Shown in pieces: positions 16,709 through 24,163 of a stretch of 39,350 bases of DNA; position 1 is the stretch's first letter, and every line of letters starts with the position of its first letter. The DNA comes from Turicibacter sp. (GTDB lineage: Bacteria > Bacillota_I > Bacilli_A > MOL361 > Turicibacteraceae). A model generated the notes under the pieces. The model searched no databases, was not told where the DNA came from, and saw nothing but the letters and a program-made list of their open reading frames with translations. The translations under genes were made by a program, and so were the position numbers. The stretch lies in contig WRAJ01000019.1 of assembly GCA_009780245.1 (NCBI GenBank), positions 1 to 39,350 on the forward strand, read 5' to 3'.

Positions 16709-17727
16709 TATCCTAAGTCCTCCTTGCCGAGTGGAATCTTAACTTCAATTTGTGTCCCCACGTCCTGCAAGCTAATGATCTTCATCGTGCCACCAATTTC
16801 ATCCGCCCGTTCTTGCATAGTGCCAAGGCCATATGAACCAACGCTACGACTACCTGTATCAAAGCCGACCCCATTATCAATGATCTTTAGCGCAGCAGCC
16901 GTCTCTGTTTTTCGCAAGTTAATCTCAAGCGTTGTTGCTTTTGCATGGCGTAGCGTGTTAGAAATGGCTTCTTGTAAAATACGGAATAAATGATCTTCAA
17001 CGCCCATTTCGAACTCTAAATCATCCAAATGCCAGCGAACTTCAAGGTTTTGTTTAGCTGATAGTTCGGTCAATAATTCCTCAATCCCAACCGCTAACTT
17101 CTTACCTTCGAGTTGAATCGGCCTTAAATGTAATAATAGCGCCCGCATTTCACTTTGCGCTTGGATCGACATGTATTCCAGTTTGCTCATCTGTTCCTTC
17201 AAAACACTATCTTCCGTTATCCCCGCATAAAGTGCCGATGACATCATTGAAATAGCAAATAACTGCTGGCTCACCGAATCATGTAATTCCCGCGCTAATC
17301 GCCCACGCTCAACCGCAATCGCCTCTTCAAAGATGTTCTGCTTTTCCTCCGCGTACTCATTGGTTTTCTTTTGAATCATCAACGACTGCTCCTCAGCTTT
17401 TGATGCAATCTTCGTAATCTGCTCCCCTAACGTATCAAATTCCTTAAAATTACTTGTCACATTTAAGTCTGAAAAATGGCCTTGTTCAACCTCTCCAAGG
17501 AAATTTCTCATGCCGCGAAGCGAATTCGTCACATACAAACCGATCGCCACGCCAATGATCGCGCCAAAAACGGCACTGGCACCAGCGACAATAAGTGTCA
17601 GTTCGATCACTTCTGAAAAACCCAAGTCAGTAAATCCCACAACAATCGTGAAAGATAAAAACGAGACGAAAAAGCACATCAGTACGGAATATTTCACATA
17701 TAACCATCTAAAACTAGTTTTTCTCAT
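16708..17727 (-). CDS. liaS: LiaS/VraS-type sensor histidine kinase
   Basis: The 339-residue kinase has two N-terminal membrane helices (about 12-33 and 40-65) with almost no external loop, an intramembrane-sensing layout, then a HAMP-like region, a HisKA_3 domain with His in [17 protein letters not shown] and an HATPase domain with [19 protein letters not shown] and [14 protein letters not shown]. This is the LiaS/VraS pattern. It overlaps liaF by four bases (ATGA) and liaR by one, so all three are coupled. LiaF is the expected inhibitor. Confidence 0.93.
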   Translation of the reverse strand: MRKTSFRWLYVKYSVLMCFFVSFLSFTIVVGFTDLGFSEVIELTLIVAGASAVFGAIIGVAIGLYVTNSLRGMRNFLGEVEQGHFSDLNVTSNFKEFDTLGEQITKIASKAEEQSLMIQKKTNEYAEEKQNIFEEAIAVERGRLARELHDSVSQQLFAISMMSSALYAGITEDSVLKEQMSKLEYMSIQAQSEMRALLLHLRPIQLEGKKLAVGIEELLTELSAKQNLEVRWHLDDLEFEMGVEDHLFRILQEAISNTLRHAKATTLEINLRKTETAAALKIIDNGVGFDTGSRSVGSYGLGTMQERADEIGGTMKIISLQDVGTQIEVKIPLGKEDLG

Positions 17728-18479
17728 CGGTGCTTCACCTCAATATCACCGACAAGTAAGCTCACCACGATCTTAATCTTTCTTGCAGATGCTTGATAAT
17801 CAACGCTTTGGTACTTTTGATTCAGATTGAACGCCGTTTTACTATCTTGTAGCAGATTCATTTTCCCGCATAATAAGGACATCTGTACGGACATGCCAAT
17901 GTCTGGCGGAACGTTCAGATAAACATTGCCAATGGCACCGCGAATAAGAATGACGGTTTCACCATTGGGGATGATCGTGTTGGAGAGGTCAATCACAACA
18001 TCACCAAAACCAGTTTGAATGTTAATGTCTTCGATGGCGTATCCTTGTTTTAAATCACGGTATTCACCGACGATCTTATTTTTAAAGTAAGGTTCGATGT
18101 TGATGTAGGATGCGGCGTCTAGTGGGTTCGGTTCGATGTTCACGTTTACCTGGGCTTTGTTGGATGAACTGCGGAAAAGTTGGTAGGCGTTATAAATGAT
18201 CAGGGCAGCAAAAATAAGGGCGAATGAGAAGGAGGTAAAGAGCGAAAACAGCAAAGAACCGCTCCCGATCGCGATGAATAGATAACCAGTAAAAGACTTT
18301 TTTCGTTTCAGCGAACGCACACCTGCGACAACCAAAAAGATAGCAAATGCAATAAAGAAGATGCTAAAACGCCCCATAAAAATATCAATCACAGTGCCAA
18401 TGGCCACGATCGATAAAATAATCCCGATGGCCTCTGATTTTGTGTATTTTCGTGTAAGTAAAACTTTTAATTTATCCAC
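17724..18479 (-). CDS. liaF: LiaF-like membrane inhibitor of the Lia system
   Basis: This protein of about 251 residues has four N-terminal membrane helices (residues about 18-110) and a C-terminal beta-helical LiaF domain (GFGDVVIDLSNTIIPNGETVILIRGAIGNVYLNVP, ending in [12 protein letters not shown]). LiaF keeps LiaS in its phosphatase state in the absence of stress. I prefer the GTG at 18479 because AGGTG lies six bases upstream; the GTG at 18488 is inside that ribosome site. It is the first gene of the operon, with TATAAT about 20 bases upstream of the start. Confidence 0.9.
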   Translation of the reverse strand: MDKLKVLLTRKYTKSEAIGIILSIVAIGTVIDIFMGRFSIFFIAFAIFLVVAGVRSLKRKKSFTGYLFIAIGSGSLLFSLFTSFSFALIFAALIIYNAYQLFRSSSNKAQVNVNIEPNPLDAASYINIEPYFKNKIVGEYRDLKQGYAIEDINIQTGFGDVVIDLSNTIIPNGETVILIRGAIGNVYLNVPPDIGMSVQMSLLCGKMNLLQDSKTAFNLNQKYQSVDYQASARKIKIVVSLLVGDIEVKHR

Positions 18480-18497
18480 TGCTATCACCTACTTTCT

Positions 18498-18525
18498 ATT
18501 ATACCATATATTAGGAGTTGGACAA
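18498..18525 (-). promoter_or_regulatory. Promoter of liaFSR
   Basis: The minus strand reads TTGTCC (18525-18520), 16 bases, TATAAT (18503-18498). Confidence 0.55.
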
Positions 18526-18623
18526 CAGAGCTTGAGATGGAACTCATCTAGGTCTTAAGTCTTAGATAAGGGAGTCGTGGTCAAAAAACGGGGGATCAAG
18601 ACAAAGAAAGCGTTTTTCGAAAC

Positions 18624-18652
18624 TTGCTATTGGATCAGTGATGAGGTATCAT
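18624..18652 (+). promoter_or_regulatory. Weak promoter of first lipoprotein
   Basis: TTGCTA (18624-18629), 17 bases, TATCAT (18647-18652), about 40 bases before the ATG. Confidence 0.4.
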
Positions 18653-18691
18653 GTTAGAGGTATTTGATCAAATTTGAAAGTGAGGAAATAG

Positions 18692-19069
18692 ATGATGAAA
18701 AAGTTATTAGGATTAACTGCTTTAGTAGCAGTGTTAGTATTAGCTGCATGTGGCGGCGGAAGTTCGAACGATGTTGTTTGTACAGGTGAGATCGATTTCT
18801 GGGGAGTTGAAATGCAAATGACTGCGACACCTGCTATTGATGGAGATTACGTGACATCAGTTGAGATGGAAATGCGTATGGATCTGAGTACACTAGGTAT
18901 TGATGTAAGCGAACTAGATGATGAAGATATCGCAGCTCTTGAAGAGGATATGGATGGCGTTATTGATGGTGATTACATCGTCGTTACAGATTCTGAAACA
19001 TTACCAGCTGGAGAAACGCTAGAAGACTTCATTGCAGACATGGAAATGCTAGACTTGACTTGTGACTAA
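18692..19069 (+). CDS. Small acidic lipoprotein, copy 1
   Basis: The 125-residue product begins with a lipoprotein signal peptide (MMKKLLGLTALVAVLVLAAC) with lipobox LAAC; the Cys at residue 20 should be lipidated. The mature part is very acidic and rich in Met and Asp. It has two further cysteines, VVCT just after the lipobox and LTC two residues from the end, which could form a disulfide joining both ends of the domain. The next gene has the same cysteine arrangement and size, so the two are distant paralogues. It sits between liaF and pspA, on the opposite strand. I do not recognise a family; an envelope-stress role is possible from position only. Confidence 0.75.
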   Translation: MMKKLLGLTALVAVLVLAACGGGSSNDVVCTGEIDFWGVEMQMTATPAIDGDYVTSVEMEMRMDLSTLGIDVSELDDEDIAALEEDMDGVIDGDYIVVTDSETLPAGETLEDFIADMEMLDLTCD

Positions 19070-19078
19070 TTCTTCTTT

Positions 19079-19112
19079 AAAAAATGCATTCGTAAGAGTG
19101 TATTTTTTTGTA
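19079..19112 (+). terminator. Terminator after lipoprotein 1
   Basis: AAAAATGCATTC pairs with GAGTGTATTTTT (two G-U pairs) around GTAA and ends in a seven-T tract. Confidence 0.8.
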
Positions 19113-19127
19113 TAAACGCGTGCAAAT

Positions 19128-19156
19128 TTGCATAACATCGTTGATCGTGTTATAAT
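19128..19156 (+). promoter_or_regulatory. Promoter of lipoprotein 2
   Basis: TTGCAT (19128-19133), 17 bases, TATAAT (19151-19156), 42 bases before the ATG. Confidence 0.7.
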
Positions 19157-19198
19157 TAAAAGGCTTTAAAAACTCGATAAGAAAAGAGGTCTTCTAAA

Positions 19199-19561
19199 AT
19201 GAAGAAATGGTTAGGATTGGGCATATTAGCGGTCGTTTTCTTGTTATCAGCATGTGGTTCTTCCGTCGTTGTGTGTACGGATGTCAACGGCAATACCGCA
19301 AGAGCTTATTACGAAAACGATGAAATTACATCCATTGTTTTAACTGAAACCGAAGACATCAGTGACCTTGACGAAGAAGCGCTTGCGTTTTTCGTCGCTT
19401 TGATGGAAGAGATGCCAGAAGTGGACGAGTTCTCGGTTGAAGACGGCATTTCAACGATGACGATGACGATCGAAGCAGACGGTGTGTTAGCCATCATGGG
19501 TGCACTTGATATTGATCAGTTTGTTGCGCACCAAGAAGCGCAAGGTCTCACGTGCGAATAA
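19199..19561 (+). CDS. Small acidic lipoprotein, copy 2
   Basis: The 120-residue product has a signal peptide ending in lipobox LSAC (Cys at 19). Like the preceding gene it has a Cys soon after the lipobox (VVVCTD) and one near the C-terminus (GLTCE), a strongly acidic mature part and a similar length. Sequence identity with copy 1 outside these points is low, so the duplication is old. It has its own promoter and ribosome site (AAGAGG). The function is unknown; the fixed cysteine pair suggests a small disulfide-closed extracytoplasmic domain. Confidence 0.75.
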   Translation: MKKWLGLGILAVVFLLSACGSSVVVCTDVNGNTARAYYENDEITSIVLTETEDISDLDEEALAFFVALMEEMPEVDEFSVEDGISTMTMTIEADGVLAIMGALDIDQFVAHQEAQGLTCE

Positions 19562-19596
19562 TTCCTTCTTTTGCACCATTCATTTGAAATAACCTT

Positions 19597-19646
19597 AAAA
19601 TCTCTATGAGCATTGTGCTAACTAGCACCGCTCATAGAGATTTTTT
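19597..19646. terminator. Bidirectional terminator between lipoprotein 2 and pspA
   Basis: AAAATCTCTATGAGC pairs with GCTCATAGAGATTTT, with an inner GTGCTA/TAGCAC stem. A and T tracts flank both sides, so it can serve both convergent genes. Confidence 0.88.
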
Positions 19647-19647
19647 A

Positions 19648-20283
19648 CTATTCTGCTTTGTCCTTTAATGCAAATTCCCTTTCTAAGTGTGCCATTCTCA
19701 TGTCAAACGACGTTCGTTCGTATTCCTCCTGTACCATCTCCTCCAGACGCTCAATCTGTTTATTAGCATCATCAAAGTAAGAACTCGGCCCCTCATCCGA
19801 TAATCCCGACATCGAATCCGTCATCCGCTTGCTAGCGTGCGCCACATTTTCGCGACTCATCAACTCATAACGACGGTTTTTCATCTCCTTTAATTTATTA
19901 CGCATGTCTTGCAACTGATTCTGCAAGTCATACTCGTCCTTTTCAGCCTTCGTATACAAATCCCCCAATTTTACCGCTTGCTCTTTGTAATACAACGATT
20001 CCTCATGCGCCCGCCTCGCCAAATCCTCCTCACCAGCACGCGTCGCAATCTCAATCTGAGACCTGCGCTTTTTCACCATGTACGCCGCGTGATCTTTCTC
20101 CTCATAAAACTTCGCCTTCAACTCCCCTTGACGCTTAATCAACCCCTCAACCTTCCGAACCTCAGCCTCGCAATTACGCAAAAACTGATTCAACATCGCC
20201 GTCGGATTTTTCTTCTCCCTATCATCAATCACCTTGTGCAAATCCGCCGATACAACATCCTTAATTCTAACAAATAAATTCAT
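19648..20283 (-). CDS. liaH: PspA/LiaH-family membrane-stress protein
   Basis: The 211-residue protein is almost entirely coiled coil, with the PspA/IM30 pattern: an amphipathic N-terminal helix (MNLFVRIKDVVSADLHKVID), the P-T-A-ML block after it (EKKNPTAMLNQFLRN), a long charged coiled coil and a short C-terminal helix. Such proteins bind damaged membranes and form large rods or rings. In Bacillota the homologue LiaH is the main target of LiaR. Here liaFSR lies about 1.2 kb away, which supports the name LiaH over generic PspA. The gene upstream on the same strand encodes a small membrane protein, as in liaIH. The 183 bases between them contain no clear terminator. Confidence 0.88.
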   Translation of the reverse strand: MNLFVRIKDVVSADLHKVIDDREKKNPTAMLNQFLRNCEAEVRKVEGLIKRQGELKAKFYEEKDHAAYMVKKRRSQIEIATRAGEEDLARRAHEESLYYKEQAVKLGDLYTKAEKDEYDLQNQLQDMRNKLKEMKNRRYELMSRENVAHASKRMTDSMSGLSDEGPSSYFDDANKQIERLEEMVQEEYERTSFDMRMAHLEREFALKDKAE

Positions 20284-20466
20284 AACAATTACCTTCCTTC
20301 ATTATATTTTTCACTCCCCATGTTACAAATAACCCCAAAATAATTCCAGTAAGCCGAAAGGCGCGGTAGCTAAAGAGCAATAAACACCATCAATGACCAA
20401 AACAAAATCAAAAGTCGTTTACATCATGATCACCGAAAGGGCGCTACACCCAATCTCCCAGCCATC

Positions 20467-20841
20467 CTACCTCCCCCTAACTTCACGCCACTCCGCCTCA
20501 AAACTTTCATACTCACTGAACACCGACGAGCGCTCTGTGCTCGGATTCTCATTCACTTGGGCTTTCACGTTAGGCTCTTTTCGAAGCGCGAAGTACATTA
20601 ACACGGCGACAGCTCCGAGGAAAATAAATCCTGGTAACGATCCGATAATCATACTAATGCCGGTTGCGCCAACAATCACCCACCAAAGAATTGAAAGTAA
20701 TCCACGATCTGACTTGACCAGATTTTTATAGGCGTAGTAAGCGAGTAGACCTCCGATTCCGAGTACGATTAATGGTCCGACGAGTGTGGCTAAGATGCTT
20801 AATGCGATCAGTCCGAGGATAAGTAATAATATTAGTCTCAT
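20467..20841 (-). CDS. Small membrane protein upstream of pspA, LiaI-like in position
   Basis: The 124-residue protein has three or four hydrophobic segments (about residues 3-22, 24-41, 49-68 and 70-88) and a hydrophilic, charged C-terminal tail from residue 90. ATG at 20841 follows GGAGG. It is the likely first gene of a two-gene unit with the PspA homologue, the arrangement of liaI-liaH, where the membrane protein anchors the PspA protein. Sequence similarity to LiaI is not obvious to me, so the role is inferred from position and topology. Confidence 0.7.
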   Translation of the reverse strand: MRLILLLILGLIALSILATLVGPLIVLGIGGLLAYYAYKNLVKSDRGLLSILWWVIVGATGISMIIGSLPGFIFLGAVAVLMYFALRKEPNVKAQVNENPSTERSSVFSEYESFEAEWREVRGR

Positions 20842-21109
20842 GTTGCGACCTCCTTGTTTTGTTTAGTTTCGTTATGTTTAACAAGCCCTGCGACTTGATA
20901 GTTATATGATACACCGGATTGTGATTTATTTTAACGGGCTGCGGATTGAAAATGAGTGAGACTTTAGTCCGATTTGGTTGTAGGTCGTAAATGCAGGTAG
21001 TTCGGTGGCTGCTATCGCTTTATTGCAGTGTAAGTGGTAAAATGGTGAGAGGCATATAAGATGTAATTGGTGTTTGAAGGCGAGTTTTATAGGAAAGAGG
21101 CGTTAAATA

Positions 21110-21607
21110 ATGGATAACTATTTGATTTTAGACACAGAAACAACTGGGCTTAGTGCACGAGATGAAGTGATTGAATTAGGGATTGTTGATATGGAAGGAA
21201 ATACAGTATACCATTCCCTGTTTAATCCTAGTTGTTCGATTGGAGCAAGTGCCATGGCGATTCATGGGATCACACAGACAGACGTAAAAAGTGCTCCTCG
21301 ATTTTCAGGGGAATGGCGCAAGATCAACGAAATATTAGCTGGAAAGATAATTTTGATCTATAATGCAAAATTCGATTTAAGAATGCTTAACCAGACAGCA
21401 AGGATTTATGGTTGTGGTGAGCTGTTGAGGCAAGAGGGCGTTCGTTGTGTCATGCAAGGTTATGCGAAATATCGCGGTAGCTATCGGGCGATTAAATTAG
21501 AGCAGGCATTGAGGCAAGAGGGAATTCCAGCGTTTCAAACTCATCGTGTGATTGGGGACTGTTTGATGGTTTTGGAATTGGTGAAAAAAGTGGGAAACGT
21601 TTGGTAA
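21110..21607 (+). CDS. Stand-alone DnaQ-like 3'-5' exonuclease
   Basis: The 165-residue protein is a DEDDh exonuclease domain with no partner domain. Motif I is LILDTETTGL, motif II is YNAKFDLRML, and motif III is HRVIGD near residue 145. The length is that of the bare domain. Such proteins trim DNA or RNA 3' ends, and single-domain forms are often of unknown substrate. ATG at 21110 follows AGAGG at a suitable distance. It has no operon partners: divergent to the small membrane protein gene and convergent with the next gene. Confidence 0.88.
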   Translation: MDNYLILDTETTGLSARDEVIELGIVDMEGNTVYHSLFNPSCSIGASAMAIHGITQTDVKSAPRFSGEWRKINEILAGKIILIYNAKFDLRMLNQTARIYGCGELLRQEGVRCVMQGYAKYRGSYRAIKLEQALRQEGIPAFQTHRVIGDCLMVLELVKKVGNVW

Positions 21608-21639
21608 ATGATAACCATCCATGAAAGCTTGTTGAAACG

Positions 21640-21664
21640 AAAAAAGCCAACAAATGTGTTGACT
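21640..21664. terminator. Terminator between exonuclease and membrane protein genes
   Basis: AGCCAACA pairs with TGTTGACT around AATG with one mismatch. On the minus strand it is followed by TTTTTT, so it mainly serves the membrane protein gene. Confidence 0.65.
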
Positions 21665-21689
21665 GAAAAAATCGGTAAGTAACTGTCTT

Positions 21690-22175
21690 TTAAAACATGT
21701 AATTAATAAACGGGATCCACTCGTAAGGGATGATGTTGAAGAAGTAGAACACCTCACCGACTACGCTCATTGCGGCCATGACGATCCATGCTAAACTGAA
21801 TGCAATCCAAAATGCCATGGTTAAGATGTCAGCTAAGAATTTCAATTTACTAGCATAGAAATCTGTGTTTTTGAATAGTAGGTATTTTACAACAATAAAT
21901 ACAGCGAAGATGACGATCATGCTCCATGTCATTTGTACATCGTTGAACGGGAAGTACTTTAAGAAGAGGTCTACAAATTGGCGGCGAATGCCTTGAACGT
22001 CTTGCCAACCTGGCTGCATGACCCAAACGAGTGATACGATGTAGATGACCGTTAAGATTTCCATTGTCCATCTTACAATTGTGAGGAGTTTGTTTGCTAG
22101 TAATAAGTTTGATTTTGCATTCCCCTCTGCGTTTGCCAGTGTCGCGTGATTTGGTTTTTTCATAATGTTTTCCAT
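21690..22175 (-). CDS. Membrane protein of unknown function, three or four helices
   Basis: The 161-residue product starts with a polar segment of about 25 residues (MENIMKKPNHATLANAEGN), then hydrophobic helices near residues 32-52, 82-102 and 118-150. The start at 22175 is preferred because a GGCAGG-like ribosome site lies upstream and the longer in-frame start at 22235 adds a polar tail before the -10 region. I do not recognise the family. TATAAT lies at 22229-22224 (minus) with a poor -35, and a strong inverted repeat sits above it, which suggests an activator. Confidence 0.65.
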   Translation of the reverse strand: MENIMKKPNHATLANAEGNAKSNLLLANKLLTIVRWTMEILTVIYIVSLVWVMQPGWQDVQGIRRQFVDLFLKYFPFNDVQMTWSMIVIFAVFIVVKYLLFKNTDFYASKLKFLADILTMAFWIAFSLAWIVMAAMSVVGEVFYFFNIIPYEWIPFINYMF

Positions 22176-22223
22176 AATAGTTTGCCTGCCTTTCGGTTTT
22201 GGTTGTGTTTTGTTTATGAGGCT

Positions 22224-22283
22224 ATTATACGGCAAATTATTAAGGGTTTGTAGTGTTAAATGTCACTTGGTGATGTGACATTT
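22224..22283 (-). promoter_or_regulatory. Promoter and inverted repeat of the membrane protein gene
   Basis: TATAAT occupies 22229-22224 on the minus strand, with no good -35. AAATGTCAC (22258-22266) and GTGACATTT (22275-22283) form a perfect inverted repeat with an eight-base gap, and a partial copy GACATTTGTGAC follows at 22299-22310. The positions fit an activator site. Confidence 0.55.
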
Positions 22284-22428
22284 ATCATGTTTGAGATTGA
22301 CATTTGTGACGTGATAATGCAGTGGCGAGTGCTATAAGTATAAAAGACAAATAATGTGCTGCGTTACATACACAATAAAAAAGAGAGACACTTTATCATG
22401 CATCTCCGTAATTCTTGTAGTCCATAGT

Positions 22429-23619
22429 TCATATATCTAATAGAAAATCCGAAATATGAACAATTGGTATTCCTTCATGTTCTCCTACATCGTCCCAGCT
22501 TGTTGTAATTACTAATTTTTTATGACCCGTCGGTAGATGAAGAAGGTTATCTGTTTCACGATTGCTGGTTTCAGGTATTTGCTCAGTTACTTGTATGTAC
22601 AATGTTTCTTCTGGTTTCATCGCAACGAAATCAATTTCTTTTGTATCGTACTTTCCAACAAAGACATCATAACCTCTTCTTGTTAGTTCTAAAAACACAA
22701 GATTTTCAATACGGCTTCCACGATTTGAACTGACCTTTTTTACTTGCGATAATACAAAGCCTAAGTCAACAGCGTAATACTTTGCTTGATTTGATAAGTA
22801 TTCTTTGCCACGTATATCGTATCTTCTTACTTTATAAAACAGGAATGAATCTGCCAGTAAAGACAGGTAATTTTCAATCGTATTATTGCTCACTTTTCGA
22901 CCGGTTGAGCGAATAGTGTTCGCAATTTTATTTGTTGTTATCAGTTGTCCCACATTGTCAAGTAAAAAAATGGCAATTCGTTCTAGCAGTTCTGGTTCTC
23001 GTACAATTGCTCTGCTTGAAACATCCCGAAATAAAATGCTGTTATATATGCCACTTAGAACATCTTTTTTTAATTGAGTATCATTTTGCAACACTGCAGA
23101 AGGAAAACCGCCGTATTCTAAATACTCTCTGAAGTAGCGTTCCCCTTGAAATTTTTCATAATTTTTGAAAATCAAATACTCTTCAAACGAAAGTGGTAAT
23201 ACTTTTATCTCGATGTAGCGACCTGTTAAATAAGTTGCCATTTCTCCTGAAAGCAAGGAAGCATTCGAACCAGTTAGATAAATATCAGAATCAAATGCCA
23301 CTCTCAAACCATTGATTAATTTTTGCCACCCTGCTACTTCTTGTATCTCATCAAAAAGAAAATATGATCTCTTATTCTCATTGACCTTTTCTTTTAGGAA
23401 AACATAAAGATCCTCGCTACTTTGTAGAGAGTAATTGTCAGGATGTTCAAAATTAAGACATACAATTTGATGTTCTTCCACACCTTTTGAAATTAAAAGG
23501 TCTTTTATCATCATTAATAAAAAACTTTTACCACTTCGCCGAACCCCAGTGATTATTTTGATAAATTCAGTGTCGATCGTGGGTTCGATGCGTTTTATAT
23601 ATGCTTCTCGCTTTATCAT
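22429..23619 (-). CDS. DUF4143-type AAA ATPase
   Basis: The 396-residue protein has an N-terminal AAA_14-like ATPase (Walker A in ITGVRRSGKSFLLMMI, Walker B in SYFLFDEIQEVAGW, sensor region DIYLTGSNASLLSGEMATYL) and a C-terminal DUF4143 region ending in a nuclease-like fold (YDVFVGKYDTKEIDFVAM, a D-x(n)-E-x-D pattern). Such ATPases are common singletons in bacteria and archaea; their function is not settled. It is monocistronic. The promoter overlaps a perfect palindrome, which suggests control by a dedicated repressor or by itself. A+T-rich codon use contrasts with the G+C-richer rmuC and helicase genes nearby, which may mean acquisition by transfer. Confidence 0.87.
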   Translation of the reverse strand: MIKREAYIKRIEPTIDTEFIKIITGVRRSGKSFLLMMIKDLLISKGVEEHQIVCLNFEHPDNYSLQSSEDLYVFLKEKVNENKRSYFLFDEIQEVAGWQKLINGLRVAFDSDIYLTGSNASLLSGEMATYLTGRYIEIKVLPLSFEEYLIFKNYEKFQGERYFREYLEYGGFPSAVLQNDTQLKKDVLSGIYNSILFRDVSSRAIVREPELLERIAIFLLDNVGQLITTNKIANTIRSTGRKVSNNTIENYLSLLADSFLFYKVRRYDIRGKEYLSNQAKYYAVDLGFVLSQVKKVSSNRGSRIENLVFLELTRRGYDVFVGKYDTKEIDFVAMKPEETLYIQVTEQIPETSNRETDNLLHLPTGHKKLVITTSWDDVGEHEGIPIVHISDFLLDI

Positions 23620-23649
23620 CTTATCTCTCCTAACTGAAATGTTTATTGT

Positions 23650-23678
23650 ATTATATCATAATTTTCACTTAAGTGAAA
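23650..23678 (-). promoter_or_regulatory. Promoter of the ATPase gene with overlapping palindrome
   Basis: The minus strand has TTCACT (23677-23672), 16 bases, TATAAT (23655-23650) with TGA before it (extended -10). TTTCACTTAAGTGAAA at 23663-23678 is a perfect 16-base palindrome over the -35. Confidence 0.65.
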
Positions 23679-23760
23679 GTTTTTATGATTTTCTTTTAAA
23701 TTTTCAGTTTAGAGAAGTTGTTTTCAGCTTTCCCCATTTTCAGCTAGTGGTTGACTATTA

Positions 23761-23790
23761 TTGAACCACACCCTTGATTTATGGTACACT
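23761..23790 (+). promoter_or_regulatory. Promoter of the DUF503-rmuC unit
   Basis: TTGAAC (23761-23766), 18 bases, TACACT (23785-23790). The transcript would start near 23797, at the base of the hairpin described next. Confidence 0.55.
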
Positions 23791-23795
23791 AGGAA

Positions 23796-23847
23796 GCGAT
23801 AACTGATCTGCCCGGCGGATGGGTTGTCGCAAAAAATTTTCTAACCC
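23796..23847 (+). other. Structured 5' leader before the DUF503 gene
   Basis: GCGATAAC (23796-23803) pairs with GTTGTCGC (23823-23830), with an inner ATCTG/CGGAT stem. GGGTT at 23821-23825 could instead pair with AACCC at 23843-23847, just before the ribosome site. The two pairings exclude each other, as in leaders that switch state. Confidence 0.5.
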
Positions 23848-23864
23848 TAAGGAGGATGATCGGC

Positions 23865-24143
23865 ATGTATGTGGCATCGGCTGTGCTAACGTTTTATATT
23901 CCTTACGCTAATTCGTTGAAAGATAAACGACAGGTGCGGCGCAGTGTGATCCAGAAGGCGCAGCACAAGTTTAATGCTTCGATCGCTGAGGTTGATACGC
24001 AAGATGTGTCGCGGACGTTGACCATTGGGGTTGCTGTGGTATCGGGTGAAAATGCTCATGCGCAACATTCCCTCGACGCGCTGATTCATTTTATGGAGGA
24101 ACATGCAGAGGCTGAGTTAGTTAAGATTGAAACACGGAATTAA
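23865..24143 (+). CDS. DUF503/YlxP-family protein
   Basis: The 92-residue protein starts at 23865 (MYVASAVLTFYIPYANSLKD); the ATG at 23856 directly follows GGAGG and is too close to it. It matches DUF503, small ferredoxin-like proteins such as YlxP, with the conserved SLKDKRQVRRSVIQK stretch and TLTIGVAVVSG. YlxP normally sits in the nusA-infB-rbfA region and is linked to ribosome assembly; here it stands instead directly before rmuC. The exact role is not established. Confidence 0.88.
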   Translation: MYVASAVLTFYIPYANSLKDKRQVRRSVIQKAQHKFNASIAEVDTQDVSRTLTIGVAVVSGENAHAQHSLDALIHFMEEHAEAELVKIETRN

Positions 24144-24163
24144 TAAAAAAGGAGACCCTATTC

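Noticed and set aside
20284..20310. TATAAT directly before the PspA gene as its promoter
   Set aside because: It lies about 14 bases before the ATG, which would put the transcript start at the ribosome site; chance A/T sequence is more likely.
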